Source: Corydoras sp. C115 (Eukaryota; Chordata; Actinopteri; Siluriformes; Callichthyidae). Taken from it: DNA of 64,000 nucleotides. The stretch is taken from NCBI GenBank assembly GCA_019802505.1, contig JAFMOC010000016.1:1080001-1144000 (forward strand). Direction: 5' to 3'. The translations under genes and the position numbers were made by a program. Shown here one piece after another: positions 38,515-50,962 of this stretch (position 1 is its first letter; each line of letters starts with the position of its first letter). The notes beneath the pieces are model-generated. The model searched no databases, was not told where the DNA came from, and saw only the letters and a list, made by a program, of their open reading frames with translations.

Positions 38515-39290
38515 ATGACTTCTCAGTGCAGCTTCACTCAGCCAGAGAACAACGAGGGTCAAGAGGCGAGTTTCAGAGCAGAGTTCCTCTTTACTGGACC
38601 ACGTCCATATGTACTGAGTAATGGCGTTTGGAATATTTAAGACTGTATGTGTCTGTAAAATGCGGTCACTCCGCCATCTAGTGGTAAAAATCAGCAAACA
38701 GCTTTGAGGGTTCCACCACCATGAGACTTATTTAGTATAGTAAACCTTGTGTCTTATAGAAATCTGAAAAGAAGCCCAGAATGATGGCGTGTCTGTGTTT
38801 CATTTAGAATACACCTGTGTCGAAAAGAGATGGGCTTCTTGCATCAGTCTTCTGTCGAATTTCACAGTTTTGGCCAGTCCGTTTTATGGTGAGTGCTGGA
38901 CTTTGGTAAGTCACTTGTTTATACAGGTTCCTGAGGATATGCAGTGGAGGGCCTCACAACAAGAAGTTCTTGTTTGAAATTTTAGTGCAAAGTGGCTAAG
39001 CTTCAGTTTCTTTTTGTGTCTGTGTAGATGAATTGGAGACATTATAGCTTATAGGTGTGAATAAGCTTTGTGTTTTTGTTTTTTGTATCCACCCTATGAT
39101 GTCTGACCTCCAGGATGTATCTGTACTTTGCTTAATATCTGCAGAGCTGCAGTTTCAGGCCAGCAGCTACCTTTAATGCATGTGGACCCTCATTTTAGTT
39201 GTAATAAGTGTTTGTCAGACTAATTTGGCTACATTTTGTTTGGAACAAAATCTATAGTGAAAAGATCTGTCAATTTTATTTGTGTATTTA

Positions 39291-39365
<75 letters not shown>

Positions 39366-42300
39366 TTTATTTATTTTTTTAAAACAGAACTGGAATGTGG
39401 TGGTTTCTTAGTCTGTGTGTATGTCTCTTGAAGGTGCGTGGTTTCCGGGCTTTGGGGTGGCTCTTTGGTTTTTCCTCTGATAGAAAAGCCTTGTCCTCAC
39501 CGTCTGCGGAAACCATAAGTTCTTCAAGCACCCGTTACTGCCGCTCAGGCCGAAAGAGGTTGCGAAAAGCCACACGTCTGTTACTGGCCTTCCTACCCCG
39601 GCGGCTCCAGAGTGCACTCGGCTACCCTGTGTGTACCAGCATCGGCTGCTCAGTATCCCCAGGTACTGACTGTATCTAAAGCTTGCTTGTGATCATTCAT
39701 TTTTGCTACTTAAGACAACCTGATCCTGTATGGCGTTGCAATGCAAATTTTAATGACACTTGACCATATGGGACATCTATTCTGTCCAAACTGCATGTTT
39801 GACATTGAAATAATATTAATAATGAGTCACGGTGGCTTAGCGGTTAGCACTTTTGCCTCTCCGTACTAGGGATTCCCCGTTCGAATCCCTATCTGGGTGG
39901 AGTTTTCATGTTCTCCGTGTGGGTTTCCTCCGGGTTCTCCCACAGTCCAAAAACATGGATCCAGGTCAAATTAATTCTCCAAATTGCCCCATATAGAGTG
40001 TGTTTGAGTGTGCCCAGCAATAGATTGGCGCCCTGTCCTGGGTGTATGCCCAGCGCCCGAGAAGTTCTCCCCTGGATGGGCATGGGAACCCCACCGTGAC
40101 CCTTGATAAAGCGGAAGATGATGGATGGATGATTGAGTCAATCTGCAGAAGTTCCACCTCTGGAAAATTATGTAATCACCAAACAAACAAAAAGCCTAGT
40201 TTTCTTTGTAGCAAATACAACAGACATCTCAATCAGCTTTATAATGGCTAAATATTCTGGCTTTGTAAAATCCATCCATTATCTTTCGCTTTATCCTCTA
40301 TTAGGGTCGTGGGGGGGGGGCATTCCCATCCAGGGGAGAACGTCTCAGGTGCTGGGCAGATACATCCAGGACAGGACGTCAATCTATCGCTGGGCACACA
40401 CACACTCACACAAACACATTATATGGGGCAATTTGGAGAATTCAATGGACTTGATCCATGTTTTTTGACTGTGGAAGGAAACCTGAGAACCCGGAGGAAA
40501 CCCACACAGACACGGGGAGAACATGGAAACTCCACCCAGATTGGGAATCCCTAGTGCTGAGAGGTGAACGTGCGAACCACTAAACCACCGTGGCACCCTT
40601 TTTGTAAAATGCAAGTTTTTAAAAATTTAATGGCTAATGTGTTAAGATAAATTACAACAGTCAACCCCTCCAGGTGTACAAGCACCACAGGTAGCTCAAC
40701 AAAATGCATCTGCAGATATTTTTGAGTTATTTCTAGTGCATAGATAAAAGTTTCGTTTAAGCTTAGTCTTATTATTTTTGCATGTCATTTCCAATCAAGT
40801 TTCACCCTGGTCTCTTAGAGGTACGCTTTTCTCCCACAAAGCCGTGTGGAAAGGGCAGTAAGAGGAAACAGGATGATCTGGATGAGGATGAAGAGCTGGA
40901 GCAGCAGACCTGGGTGGAAGCGCTTACTCAGGAGTTAACTGATGAGGACCAGTCTGCTGACCTGGACTATGAAGTAAGTACTTGAAATGATAGTGTTTGA
41001 TCTTTAGTTGAACATGAAAGTGTGATTTGATAAGGAAAAGCTTGGATTTTCTTTTGTTTCAGACTTTAAAGTCTTCTGGTACTTGGTTTTTGATGGTCTG
41101 AACGCGGCTGGGAATTTTGCTTAATCACAAATTCAAATCATAAACAAAAGCCATAAAATGTGAACTTGTTATTGTTTGTGTCTTTATGGTAAAGCCCTAC
41201 TGCACCAGCTTTCCATCTGTACAGATGTTTATATATTGTTTGGACGGTGCACTGATGCCAAGACGTTTATTTGAATCTTTAAACCTTAACAAAAAACAAG
41301 CTGAAAAAAGATAAATTATTTAATGTTTATGGCCTGTGAACTCTTTATTCGACACCTGCTTAGTGTTTTGTCTTTAACCCGAAAGTGTTGTGATGTGTTT
41401 TTCTGAATGTTCTTGCTTTTGCAGCCTAGTGCAGTTGAGACTGACAGTGATGAGTACAGGTCCCACAATGACACGGAAAGTGATATTGAGGTGGAGAAAG
41501 GTGTCATCATGATAAAAGATGTGGAAACCGTAGGTTTTTATGCTCATATTTAAGTTTGGCTTGTTTGGGATTAGCACACATGCAGTGATCACAATTCTCA
41601 GAATCCACAATTGTTTTTTATAATTTTCAATTTTTTTTCTATGACCAAGTATTCCAATAAGCTGAAAACCTTCTATTTCAACTTTCAAATTGGGTAGTTT
41701 CTACTGACCTGAAAACAAACAGTTTGTAGAATAAACCTTTTGAATAAAACTTTTTATTTTTATTTAATTTTTATTTTTTAATTTTATTTTTTTTTTTTTT
41801 TTTTTTTTTGTGAAAAGATGATCCTTTCGTACTTTAGAAGTTTTTAATAATTACTTTGGAAACATTTACTGAATTTTGTAAATAACTTCAATTTTAAATT
41901 ATTATTAATTTTCATTCATTATCTTCCACTTTATCCTCTATTAGGGTCGTGGTGGGGTTCCCCATGCCCATCCAGGGGAAAACGCCTTGGGCGCTGGGCA
42001 GATACACCCAGGACAGGGTGCCAATCCATCGCTGGGCACACACTCACACACAAACATACTCTACATGGGGCAATTAGGAGAACTCAATTGACTTGATCCA
42101 TGTTTTTGGACTGTGGGAGGAAACCGGAGAACCCGGAGGAAACCCACGTGGACATGGGGAGAACATGGAAACTCCACCCAGATTGGGATTCGAACCGGGA
42201 ATCTCTACTAAGCCACCGTGCCGCCCTAAATTATTCTGTCAAGAAATCACAGCGCTTCCTGTTAACTGTCCTGACCCTTCCTTCTGATTCTCATGTATAT

Positions 42301-42458
42301 TTCTGATATAAGTGGGTATATGTTAGTGTGTTTTTTTTTTTTTTTTTTTTTTTTTTTTTGTGCCCTTCTTGGGCCATTTAAACACTTGCTGAAAGTCAGC
42401 AGTCTGATTCTTTTGTTGTGGAATATTTTGTTTGCAGGGAGTCCCTCCTGAGGTGTAG
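38515..42458 (+). CDS. Small acidic protein, possibly fish oogenesis-related (org) family; 5 coding exons
   Basis: Coding exons 38515-38610, 39434-39662, 40819-40973, 41425-41529 and 42438-42458; total 606 nt, 201 aa, all phases consistent. Exons 3-5 have strong splice sites (gaa|gtaagt, tttgcag). The exon 1 donor (tat|gtactg, 38611) is weak and was chosen because it is the only one I found that keeps the frame; a stronger-looking gtaatg at 38618 would not. The N-terminal half is basic with hydrophobic patches (ALGWLFGF, LRKATRLLLAFLPRRLQ). The C-terminal half is very acidic (DDLDEDEELEQQTWVEAL, TDSDEYRSHNDTESDIEVE). No signal peptide or catalytic motif is visible. I think it resembles the teleost oogenesis-related (org) proteins, but that is from memory of the family and not proven. 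An AATAAA lies at 42641-42646. Confidence 0.7.
39301..39361. repeat. (TA)n microsatellite
   Basis: TA tract about 70 bp before exon 2 of the 38.5-42.5 kb gene. Confidence 0.95.
39827..40131 (+). mobile_element. V-SINE copy 12
   Basis: Plus-strand copy with small deletions, in the second intron of the 38.5-42.5 kb gene. Short duplication TGAGTCA at both ends. Confidence 0.85.
40272..40600 (-). mobile_element. V-SINE copy 13
   Basis: Inverted copy with the 10-bp duplication TTTGTAAAAT (40262-40271, 40601-40610). It lacks part of the B box (attgggaatccctagtgc) and shares this deletion with copy 9. Confidence 0.9.
41911..42226 (-). mobile_element. V-SINE copy 14
   Basis: Inverted copy in the last intron of the 38.5-42.5 kb gene; most of the A box is deleted. 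TAAATTATT occurs on both sides. Confidence 0.85.
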
Positions 42459-42640
42459 TCTGGATCAAAGGGTCAGGTCAGTATTTGTAAACAAAAGTTA
42501 CTGTATCTTTATGATGTAGTAATTTTTAGGTAATTTTCAGGTGTGCTGCTTCGCCGAAAACCTCCTGATTTACTGACATGTTTTGCATGTGGATTTGATG
42601 TACCAGTCTCTCAGATGACTGTTTTGTAAACTTTGTTTAT

Positions 42641-42646
42641 AATAAA
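42641..42646 (+). terminator. Poly(A) signal of the small gene
   Basis: AATAAA 183 nt after the stop at 42458, followed by TG/TT-rich sequence. It is the first canonical hexamer downstream and fits the 3' end of the 38.5-42.5 kb gene. Confidence 0.6.
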
Positions 42647-43465
42647 TGTTTTGACATTCACAAATCTCTTCTGTTTTTTGACTGCAGTTTTATACTGTAT
42701 ATATCTTGGTGGAAGGATTTTATTTAGCTTTCTTTAAATTGTGATCTTGCGTTTACAATATCACATCACATGTTCTGCTTCAACATGTTTGGAGTTTTTA
42801 CTTTAATTTGCACCAATTGTAAACCTGAGCTAAATTAGTGATTTTCTAAAAATGTGGTAACTGTTTAGCAATTGGCTACAATGGTAACATTGCTTGCATA
42901 TTGGTGCTTATGTAATCATTATGTGAAGGACCAAACCAGGATGTTTACTTTTGAGTGTTGATACCGGAACTTGGTATATTAAGTAGTTACAGTGACTTAT
43001 CAGATTTAATTTCTTGTTAAGTAATTCATGTTTTTGCAGAACAGTTGAAAGAAGATGGCAGAGCAGGATCCTATACATGGTCAGATCAACAATTGCATGT
43101 TTGTCAATTACAATTGCACATCACTGACAGCATTACATTCAGCAACATTCGTTCGGTGAACTTCTCTACATTGTGCCATCTCCTGAAAAGATATCAAATA
43201 TGCATGAAGCTAAACGGGGTACTGTTTCATTGTGACTGACCGTGTGAAACAAATGTACAATGAATATGTGCATGCTTTGCTATTCTCTCTTGTATGTTAT
43301 TTCAGTGTTCTATACAACACTATATTGACTACTTCATGTGTGTTTATGCTGTTTTAGAATACTGTGTGTTTCAGATTGTGATGGAGCTTGAGCTTCTTTA
43401 CATTTATAAAGCAGCCTTTAATCTTGTGAAAGCAAGGCAAATATAAAGACAACTATCTTAGGCCA

Positions 43466-43709
43466 CAGGGTGGAACGGTGGCTTAGTGGTTGGCATGCTC
43501 CCAATCTGGGTGGAGTCTGTGTGGGTTTCCTCCCACAGTCCAAAAACATAGATCAAGGTCAATTAAATTCTTCAAATTACCCATGTAGTGTGTTTGTGAG
43601 CATGTGCCCGGTGATAGATTGGTACCCTGCCCAGCGCCTGAAACATTCTCCCCAGGATGGGCATGGGGAACCCCCCCTGCGACCCTAGAAGAGGATAAAG
43701 CGGATGGAT
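43466..43709 (+). mobile_element. V-SINE copy 15 (degraded)
   Basis: Plus strand, with large internal deletions (the B box is missing) but a clear head, V-domain remnant and GGATAAAGCGGATGG end. Confidence 0.8.
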
Positions 43710-44137
43710 CTTGGGCCACTGCCAGAATCCGTGGCCAGTGTACATGGTGAGAACTTCACCTTAACCCCAGCCACTTTCCTGGTTTCTGTAAATATTTTTA
43801 TTTTGTTATTTTTTTTCCCCTTTTGTTTTGTGTTATTCAACTGCATGAGTCATCTCACAAGAGTCCTCCTGGAATAGGGGCCAGTAGTGTAGACCACACA
43901 CATTCTTGCCTGGAGTTCAGTTTTGTATTTTTTTTTTTTTCAGCTATGATCTGGATGATACTGAATGTTTGAGTCATTCAGCCTCCCAGCCTAATTTCAC
44001 ACCATGTCACTCCTGATCATCATGCTTGGCTCATCTGCAAGCTTATATCACTTCTTTCTGACCTTATGTCCTGATCTTACATTGAAAGTGATGGATTTTG
44101 ATGACCATTTGATCAGACACAATGTAGTCATAATTAT

Positions 44138-44468
44138 TCATTCATTATCTCCCGCTTTATCCTCTGTTTGGGTCTCGGTGGGGTTCCCCATGCCCATCCA
44201 GGGGAGAACGTCTCGGGCGCTGGGCAGATAGACCCAGGACAGGGTGGCAATCCATCGCTGGGCACACACTCACACAAACACACACTATATTGGGCAATTT
44301 GGAGAATTCAATTGACTTGATCCATGCTTTTGGACTGTGGGAGGAACCCGGAGGAAACCCACGCAGACATGGGGAGAACATGGAAACTCCACCCAGATGG
44401 GGATTCGAACCGGGAATCCCTAGTGCTAAGAGGCGAACTTGCTAACCACCAAGCCAGTGTGCCGCCCC
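44138..44468 (-). mobile_element. V-SINE copy 16
   Basis: Inverted copy; AGTCATAA is repeated on both sides as an imperfect target duplication. Confidence 0.85.
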
Positions 44469-44661
44469 AGTCATAAATAATTAATTAAAAATTTATTTTT
44501 TAATTATCATTATTGAAGTTTCTATTTCATAATGAGTATATATTGATATATTGCAATTGAGAACAAAAGATTCAAAGAAACAATGCATGTTTTTAAACTG
44601 TATTTCTTTCACAATACAAAAAGACTTGTATAGCCCTATATTATTTTGTATATTAAGTTTA

Positions 44662-45470
44662 TATACAGTACCAGTCCAATATTTGGAGACACCTTCTTGT
44701 TCCATTATTTATTTCTTCCATTGATGACTTTATAGTTTTAAAATTACAGACTATATTACATCAGTTTTTTTTTGTTTGTCCTGACCAATAGAGAGAAGAA
44801 AAAAAAACAGAAAACCATCAGAAAACTCTTCCAGAAAGAACTTTAATTGTTTATTGTCAGTATTTTATCAATTATTGTCAGTTTACTGGGAGTTTTAGTG
44901 CAGAGGTACACCTTGGTGACACCAACCAAATAATACCTGCTGTGTGGAGCTACTATTGGGATCCTGAATATACAAACAGATGGACTACAATCTGTCATTT
45001 TGGAAAGTAGGTGATCCTTTGCTTTAAGTATCAGGTGTATCATTTTGATGGAAGGTTTGGTCTTTGACTTGGCTGTTCCAAAACACTAATCTTATTCTTC
45101 TGTAATTTTCCTTTCTTTAAACCTAACACTTTTCATATAAATGAAGAATGTACTTTCATCCGTCCAGAAAACATTCTTCTAATAGCCCTTTTAGCTTGTC
45201 CGTGTGATCTTAAGCAAACTGCAGATGAGCATCAATGTTCTGTTTGGAAGTCAGTGCTTTTCTCGTTGCCACCCTGCCATGCACCATTGTTATTTAGTGT
45301 TTTCCTGATCGTGGATTTATGAAGCCAATGACAGATCTTTAGTTGCTTTGAAGTTACCTTGAGGTCCTTTGTGACCTTGCAGACTATTACATTTGGTTTG
45401 TAATCTTTTTTTAGCCTGGTGAGTCCTCTAACTCTCCTTTGTGCCATAATGCACTGCCAAAACCATGTGC
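44662..45470 (-). mobile_element. Tc1-like transposase pseudogene with a terminal fragment
   Basis: Minus-strand translation gives TKDLKVTSKQLK, STIRKTLNNNG and a following block near FSGRMKVHSS, matching the helix-turn-helix and catalytic parts of Tc1 transposases but with stops and gaps. At 44662-44730 a segment ACAGTACCAGTCCAATATTTGG resembles a Tc1 terminus. A different dispersed repeat (44780-45010) appears inserted between. Confidence 0.6.
44780..45010. repeat. Dispersed repeat family A, copy 4
   Basis: Contains GTCCTGACCAATAGAGAG, CCAACCAAATAATACCTGC and CAGATGGACTACAATCTGTC, matching the 20 kb copy. Located within the Tc1-like relic. Confidence 0.45.
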
Positions 45471-45899
45471 TGTGAAGAGCAGACTTTGGTAGATCCATAT
45501 TCTTTAAATAAAACGGGATATAGAGAAAATTATGCAATAAATAATTTCTAAAAATACAATGAGACCTGTTGTTTATAGTTTAAGCCCTGACATTGTCAAT
45601 ACTGCCACTGCTGGGAGTTTAAGTGATTTTATTTTGATTGTATGATGTAATGACCAGTGATAATAGATCTGGATACAGCTTTTTCTGCAGCTTTCAACAC
45701 TGACAAATCTGTATTGTCAGTGTAGTATTCAAAGTCATGTAGTCATTTGTAGCCAGATTTATGAGTGCATGATGCATGATTGTATGACTGCAGCTGCTAG
45801 AATTGTTCTCAAATAAATCCTTTTCTCATGTTGAGGAATTGTTAAAACACGTGAAACGTGATGGACTGTCCTTCACACAATTATACATTTTTCTCTTTT

Positions 45900-46450
45900 T
45901 TTAAAGACATTTTAGATGGTCCCTTAACCTGCCCGCAATGTGACCGAGCGAATGTAGGAGGCATGCTGCAGTCAGCATTGGTGAGAAAATAAAGGAGGGA
46001 GAGACAGACAGCTCAAAGAAAGCTGCTTAATGAGAACAAGCGCAGCAGCAGATTTTGGAGTCCCTTTGAAATGCAGAAATTTTTCTTCCCCACATTAAGT
46101 GCACACATTCTCTTAGCGCATACATACTCTTCCTCCCCCGCCAGCTCTCCAGTGGGGCAGTGTGTGCACTATGCCTGTAACCAAGTGGGATCCAGCAGTG
46201 AGAAACAAAGGAGCTAGTGAAGGGTTAGACGTATCCAGCTTCTCTGCACTGTGCCACAGACAGCAAACTGCAGGCTGTGTGAGAGACGGAATGAGAGGAG
46301 GGACAGCATGTCTGTAGCTCTTAGTCGGAGCTTAATTCAGCCAAAGAGCATTATTTCAGTAGCTGTCCTGAGTACTAGAATGCATCACTTTTTCAGTTTC
46401 CCAGGTTCCTAGAGATGAAGACAGCAAATGCATTCAAATACCGGTTCAGG
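45900..46450 (+). other. Candidate non-coding first exon region of lingo3
   Basis: This stretch is unlike the surrounding AT-rich repeats: mixed composition, no recognisable transposon, and it ends in a good donor (ggttcagg|gtaagc, near 46450). It lies 7.5 kb upstream of the lingo3 coding exon on the same strand, and LINGO genes commonly have distant 5' UTR exons. The assignment is inference. Confidence 0.3.
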
Positions 46451-47400
46451 GTAAGCAGCATGACATTTTACCACTGCTAACATTCCTGATAGAAAATCTG
46501 ACTGCATGCTCCACAGAACACTGTTTTTGTAGTTTTCTGGAATCTCTTGTTTTTTTCTGATGTGGCTCGTCAGGAGGTGGTCTGGACTTGATATATTTGG
46601 TTGACAGTATGCCCTATTGTCTAAATACTCAGCTTTTATTAGATCTGTTTCTATCTTGTCCCTTTCTGCAAGACTTAATCTAATTCCAGTGCCTTGACAA
46701 GCTACCGGTGCCTGTCATTGTTTTTGTTAACGCCATTGTCTGCATCTCATTTACACTGTATACACTTACATATCTCTGGACATTACAAGCTTATCACCTT
46801 ACAGTCTCATGTATCTTTGCACCCAGCCGCAGCTTTGCAGCCGGACTGCTAATGAGAAATGAAAGTTCATAAATTGCACTTCAAGGTGGCTGCATTATAA
46901 ATGGAATGTGGTTAGTTAAGTATGTGTTAGTATTTTTTGAGTCATTGTATAATTAAATACATGTAAAAATGTAACATTCACCATAGTACTTACTTCACTT
47001 TTGCATGCTGAGAATAAAACCCCTTATGAACCACAAATCAGCTTTATAGTTCTGCAGAACAGGCTGGGCAGTAAATAAAAGTAGAGGGGATATATTTTGA
47101 GCTGGACTTTGTTTGTGGTAGATTTACAACAGAATATAAACACGACACATCTTTATTATCTTCTCAATACTATTCGTATGTTGATTCTTTAGCCTTCAGC
47201 TCAGTGTGATAAATCATTGTAATAAATCTAAATGCCGCTGCTGCATCTGCAGTCCTGCTGATTAAAAAAAAACTTTTCAGTCATAGTAATTTATTATTAT
47301 TTTCATTAGATTTCAGATTGCATTTCTTTTTGATTAGGGCGTTGTAGTTTAGGATGTCTATTTTAAAAAAAAATCTTAAACACAAAGCACAAACAAACAC

Positions 47401-47687
47401 CATCCATTCATTATCTTCTGTTTTATCCTCTACTAGGGTCGCGGGGGGGTTCCCCATGCCCATCCAGGAAAGAACACACACAAACACACTCTATATGGGG
47501 CAATTTGGAGAATTCAATTGACCTTGATCCATATTTTTGGACTGTGGGACGAAACAAGGAGAACTCGGAGGAAACCCATGAGGACACGGGGAGAACATAG
47601 AAAATCCACCCAGATTGGGATTCGAACCGGGAATACCTAGCGCTGAGAGGCGAACATGCTAACCACTAAGCCACCGTGCCGCCCGCT
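47401..47687 (-). mobile_element. V-SINE copy 17
   Basis: Inverted copy lacking about 60 bp of the middle; 10-bp duplication AAACAAACAC (47391-47400, 47688-47697). Confidence 0.88.
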
Positions 47688-47740
47688 AAACAAACACTTT
47701 TGCTTTAAATATATTTGGGTTTGAAACACTGTCATTTTTA

Positions 47741-48093
47741 TTCATTCATTATCTCCCGCTTTATCCTCTATTAGGGTCGCGCTGGGGTTCCCCATGCCCA
47801 TCCAGGGGAGAACGTCTCGGGCGCTGGGCAGATAGACTGGGCAGATGGATTGACAGGGCGCCAATCCATTGCTGGGCACACACTCACTCACACAGACACA
47901 CTCTATAGGGGCAATTTTGAGAATTCAATTGACTTGATCCATGTTTTTGGACTGTGGGAGGAAACCGGAGAACCCTGGAGGAAACCCACGCAGACACGGG
48001 GAGAACATGGAAACTCCACCCAGATGGGGATTCGAACCAGGAATCCCTAGCGCTGAGAGGCGAACGTGCTAACCACTAAGCCACCGTGCCGCC
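47741..48093 (-). mobile_element. V-SINE copy 18
   Basis: Inverted full-length copy 50 bp from copy 17, with near-identical flanks CACTGTCATTTTTA (47727-47740) and CACTGTCATTTTA (48094 onward). An extra 'gactgggcagatggatt' duplicates part of the element. Confidence 0.9.
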
Positions 48094-48310
48094 CACTGTC
48101 ATTTTATTTTTTGTAAAATTGATTTGACCAGCTGAACACATTTGACCAGCTGATTTGATTTGAACACAGCTGGATAAACATCCATGATTTAGACCAATTT
48201 GTTGTTGTGTGTTTGAGGTGACTTGCCAATAATGATCACATCAAATCCATTGTTGATTCTATTGTTGTAATTTCAATAATTGTTGTTACAGAGTTGCTTA
48301 GTTAATCAAA

Positions 48311-48465
48311 TTGGTTAGCACATTCACCTCTCAGCACTGGTGATCCAGGTTCAAATTCCAATCTAGGTGAATTGAATCTTTCCATGTTCTCCCTATGTTC
48401 ACATGGGTTTCCTTCCACAGTCCAAAAATGAGGATTCAAGGTAAATTGAATGCCTCAAATTGCCC
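48311..48465 (+). mobile_element. V-SINE copy 19 (old fragment)
   Basis: Diverged plus-strand head and V-domain only (ggttagcacattcacctctc to gccccgcgaatg). More diverged than its neighbours, so likely older. Confidence 0.7.
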
Positions 48466-48671
48466 CGCGAATGTTCAGTTTTGCTTTAAATATCTGGATG
48501 AATTTTGATATTTGTATTTATATGTTCAGCAAAACCTGTATTTACAGATGGACAGTTTTGTTTTGTAATTAAGTATTAGTGTTATTATTCAATCAAAGTA
48601 CTCAGCCTGTCAATCTAAATCAGGGTTAAAGTTCAAGTTTGTTCTTTCACCAACCCCTTCTCTGTCGGGGT

Positions 48672-48919
48672 TACACCCAGGACAGGGTGCCAATCCATCA
48701 CTGGGCACACACTCACTCACACAGACACACTCTATATGGGGCAATTTTGAGAATTCAATTGACTTGATCCATGTTTTTGGACTGTGGGAAACCGGAGAAC
48801 CCGGAGGAAACCCACTCAGACACTGGGAGAACATAGAAACTCCACCCAGATGGGGATTCGAACCGGGAATCCCTAGCGCTGTGAGGCGAACGTGCTAACC
48901 ACTAAGCCACCGTGCCGCC
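48672..48919 (-). mobile_element. V-SINE copy 20 (truncated)
   Basis: Inverted copy missing the tail third; begins at ACACCCAGGACAGGGTGCC and ends at the intact head GCCACCGTGCCGCC. Confidence 0.85.
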
Positions 48920-49545
48920 GTAAGAACATTATAATTTTATAAATAAAAGTTATAATAAGAAACTTCTACAGAATCCTGAAAAGTAAGTACGTGAAATGTA
49001 ATGGAAATGGAAGCAATGGTGGATAGGAGCACACACAGACAAACTTACAGCCTTATTCATAAGATAAAGTGCTTTGGTGCTGTAACAGTTTGGGGGAGTC
49101 TTTTTGTAATTTCAGTTTGCAGTTGGTTCATTTAGGGAAATTAGTTCTTGTTAAATATATGGTTATTGTCCATGTTTTATGTCATGTTTGTCGCTGGTGA
49201 GTGTGTTTTTTTGTGCGCAGTGATTTCTGTTCATTAAAAGCTTGTTTTCATCTAACTGTTTTTTTATGCTGGATTCTGTATTGGTACTTGCATTGGTGGC
49301 ATATTGTGATAAAACGATACCAACCATCTACAGAACATGAAATAACACCATCAAGCATTTATCCCCCGCCATTCTTTTCCCTGCAATTTTCTAGAGTTTT
49401 CAATCCGCCATTCAGGCTTTGCGCAGGAGGTTCTGTGTCCAAGGTTCTGTGTCCTCCCAGAAAACTGGGAGGGGCTTAGGTCTGTGCAGAAAGAAGCTAA
49501 GAAGGATGATCTGATCTGTGAGCTCAAAACCAGGTACAGAATGAA

Positions 49546-49624
49546 AAAAGGAAGACCTGCTGCTACATACCAGAACAATGGTACACCAACATTGTTCTGG
49601 TCTGTAGCAGCCGGTCTTCCTTTT
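49546..49624. repeat. Near-perfect inverted repeat (hairpin)
   Basis: Arms of 35 nt (49546-49580 and 49590-49624) differ at two positions, with a 9-nt loop (GTACACCAA). Either strand would fold into a long stem. It adjoins the LINE relic. It may be a miRNA-like precursor, the middle of a small palindromic transposon, or a replication-born palindrome. Confidence 0.8.
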
Positions 49625-49629
49625 CCTCC

Positions 49630-50090
49630 CTTTATATCAGGTTGACCGACAGTTTGTTATTGAAATACTGAACAGTTTTGATGGACACAGAATTCTCCAC
49701 ACCAAATTTTAAATAGTCTGTGATACATTGTGTGAGACTGTTCATGTCCTCTCCATGAGGATCACACAGTACTTCCCACACAGTTGTATCAAAGCTGTCT
49801 TTCAACGCCTCTTCCGTTTCCTCAGGCCATTTCTGCACTGTGCAGTAACACAGGCTGGAGATGAACCAGATCTTCTCAGGTGGGAGATGGGTGCTCTTGG
49901 TGCCTCATTGGTGTTGGCATAAAACAATAACCTCTCATCCCTGGATTGATCAAAATAAGGGCCTGTGGATGACTGTAGCCTGACTGCAAATGTATGACAT
50001 CACAGATAGTAGCAGGGTTAGCGAAGGTACATACAAGGCTATCGTGACAGAGTGCAAGAATTCCCTTGGGAGGAGAGTATGGTCTCATAC
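49630..50090 (-). mobile_element. LINE ORF2 relic
   Basis: Minus-strand translation includes EETEEALKDSFDTTVWEVL and SLTQCITDYLKFGVENSVS, matching the linker between endonuclease and reverse transcriptase of fish non-LTR elements. The upstream part (to 50090) is frame-broken. Confidence 0.55.
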
Positions 50091-50574
50091 TAGCGGCTAT
50101 CAGAATGTCCTTATTGCTGATTTTATTTGGTAACGATCATTCACATTCATTGAAATTCCCAACAAAGTAATTTATTTAATTATACATGAGCATGGTCTTA
50201 AAATAGGATTAAGTGGAAGATATTGAGATGAAATGAGAATATTCTAATAAGATTATTCTATGTTTAGATTTCTAAATTTAGCATCATTTTTAGAAGGCAT
50301 TTGAACAACTTATATATATTGAGATTCTTTTTTACAGTGATAAACATTTTGTTTAAAGTATAAACAATGTGAAACATCAACTGTAGATACATATACAGGA
50401 CAGTTGATTTGCATTTATCTAACAATGACTAAGCATGACCTCACACCCTGCACCCACGCATGTAACACCCACAATGCAATACTCATGCATACTGATGTGA
50501 TGCTTTCTGACAGCTTTAGAACACCAGCCAGTGGAGTTTGTGTGTGTGTGAGAGGGGAGAGACAGAGAGAGAGA

Positions 50575-50962
50575 GAGATTTCAAAAAAAGCATTTGATTC
50601 AATCTGGCATGAAGGGCTATTTTATAAAATGTTGGAAACTGGTGTTGGGGGTAAATCATAACGATCTGATTAAATCTATGTACACAGGAAACACGTGCGG
50701 AATAAGATTTGACAATAAATGGACAGACTTTCTTTCTCAGAGGCGGGAAGTGAGACAGGGCTGTTGTTTAAGTCCCATCTTAGAGAGTTCTCCAGCACCC
50801 GCTCTCCCTCTCCATCACTCATAAATATTGCACTATTTCTATTGTTTGTATATTATGTACTTTTTGTTATTTTATCCTTTTTTAAAATTTGTTTCGCATC
50901 CCGGCTTTGGGCATTACAAATGTAATGTTTGTCATGCCAATAAAGCTACTAAATTGAAAATT

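Noticed and set aside
40819..40835. PP1-binding RVxF-type motif (EVRFSP) in the small gene
   Set aside because: The basic residue before the valine is missing and no other PP1-regulator feature is present.
38900..42500. Ornithine decarboxylase antizyme (oaz1), expected from human synteny
   Set aside because: No antizyme-like sequence or +1 frameshift site was found; the gene here encodes an unrelated acidic protein.
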